Shown here in pieces: positions 63,645 through 64,000 of a DNA stretch of 64,000 nt. The notes under the pieces are model-generated. The model had not been told where the DNA came from, did no database searches, and saw nothing but the letters and a program-made list of their open reading frames with translations. The position numbers and the translations under genes are program-made. The stretch is from Microbotryum silenes-acaulis (Eukaryota; Basidiomycota; Microbotryomycetes; Microbotryales; Microbotryaceae): the NCBI GenBank assembly GCA_003665825.1, contig QPFY01000004.1, positions 434,001 through 498,000 on the forward strand, in the 5' to 3' direction. Position 1 is the first letter of the stretch. Every line of letters begins with the position of its first letter.

Positions 63645-64000
63645 TCAAGACGATTCTTCGTCCGTGTCTGAGAGTTCCAGCTCCTCAATCGGCGAATTTT
63701 GCGAGAGCGAGGTCGATCGCGAGGATTCTCCAGTGACGTTGTGGCGCTGCCGCTTATTCGCTTTGTGGACTGCCGAAGAACTCTTCTTTGCCACGACACG
63801 CTTTGATGGAGCACGGAGCTTGCCTGCAAGAAAGATTATTGGGTCCTCAGTCGCTGCAAGTAGCTGGGGCTAGCATGACTCCTCTCATTACCCGCGACCC
63901 AGTAGACGGAATCGGTCCTAAACGAGAATTGAGCCTTCGTGTAGGCTTGTTCTGCAGTGAACTCCTTCTGCAGTTGGTCTACGTTCGGTCGGTTGCTGCT
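63645..64000 (-). CDS. partial gene, C-terminal part only
   Basis: Two exons of a minus-strand gene whose 5' part lies beyond the window: 64000-63892 and 63823-63645, joined in frame (DSVYWVA-GKLRAPSKR) through a GTAATG donor and TTGCAG acceptor. The visible protein reads SSNRPNVDQLQKEFTAEQAY, TKAQFSFRTDSVYWVA, a basic stretch (KRVVAKKSSSAVHKANKRQR) and an acidic Ser-rich tail ending ELSDTDEESS. The family is not recognised. The acidic-Ser tail is similar in style to that of the TE1 accessory protein (SDSSEDDL), but no real sequence similarity is visible. Confidence 0.55.

Overview
The window is eukaryotic nuclear DNA, most likely from a basidiomycete fungus. Genes are compact but split by many short introns (mostly 50-150 nt, donors mainly GTCAGT, GTGAGT or GTAAGT). 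Housekeeping proteins look fungal and a KDZ-type transposase is present. A yeast-like Pucciniomycotina lineage (Microbotryomycetes-like) is my best guess, but it is inference only. No tRNA, rRNA or CRISPR array was recognised.

1-27.1 kb is a dense housekeeping block. In order: a hypothetical protein (+), LEU1 isopropylmalate isomerase (-), a maltose-type O-acetyltransferase (-), a P-loop kinase-like protein (-), the spliceosomal RRM protein IST3/RBMX2 (-), a FabG-like short-chain reductase (+), a SWD3/WDR5-type WD40 protein (+), RIO2 kinase (-), LSM5 (-), a PPM phosphatase with a likely mitochondrial presequence (+), RNR2 (-), ZPR1 (-) and a complex I ESSS/NDUFB11-like subunit (+). I resolved splice junctions by keeping frame and family motifs; the exon lists are in the entries.

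27.1-38.5 kb is gene-poor and repeat-rich. It holds one unassigned ORF, microsatellites, a decayed minisatellite, dispersed GATCA-type and GGGATCATCCC-type repeats, and a 454-bp inverted repeat around an 80-bp spacer that carries two convergent copies of a small split gene. 38.5-44.3 kb returns to housekeeping: a complex I NDUFB10/12-kDa-like subunit (-), phosphoacetylglucosamine mutase (+) and the DEAH helicase PRP43 (-).

45.46-62.62 kb is a 17-kb mobile block of two abutting DNA transposons. TE1 (about 10.5 kb) has 129/130-bp terminal inverted repeats and encodes a KDZ transposase plus an opposite-strand accessory gene. TE2 (about 6.6 kb) has 30-bp inverted termini and encodes a Ulp1-like protease region read into a large transposase-like protein, with an apparent frameshift. 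CGTAGGA occurs at the left edge, the junction and the right edge, and the outermost 8-mers are identical (ACGTAGGA), as expected for a target-site duplication. The window ends in the 3' part of another minus-strand gene.
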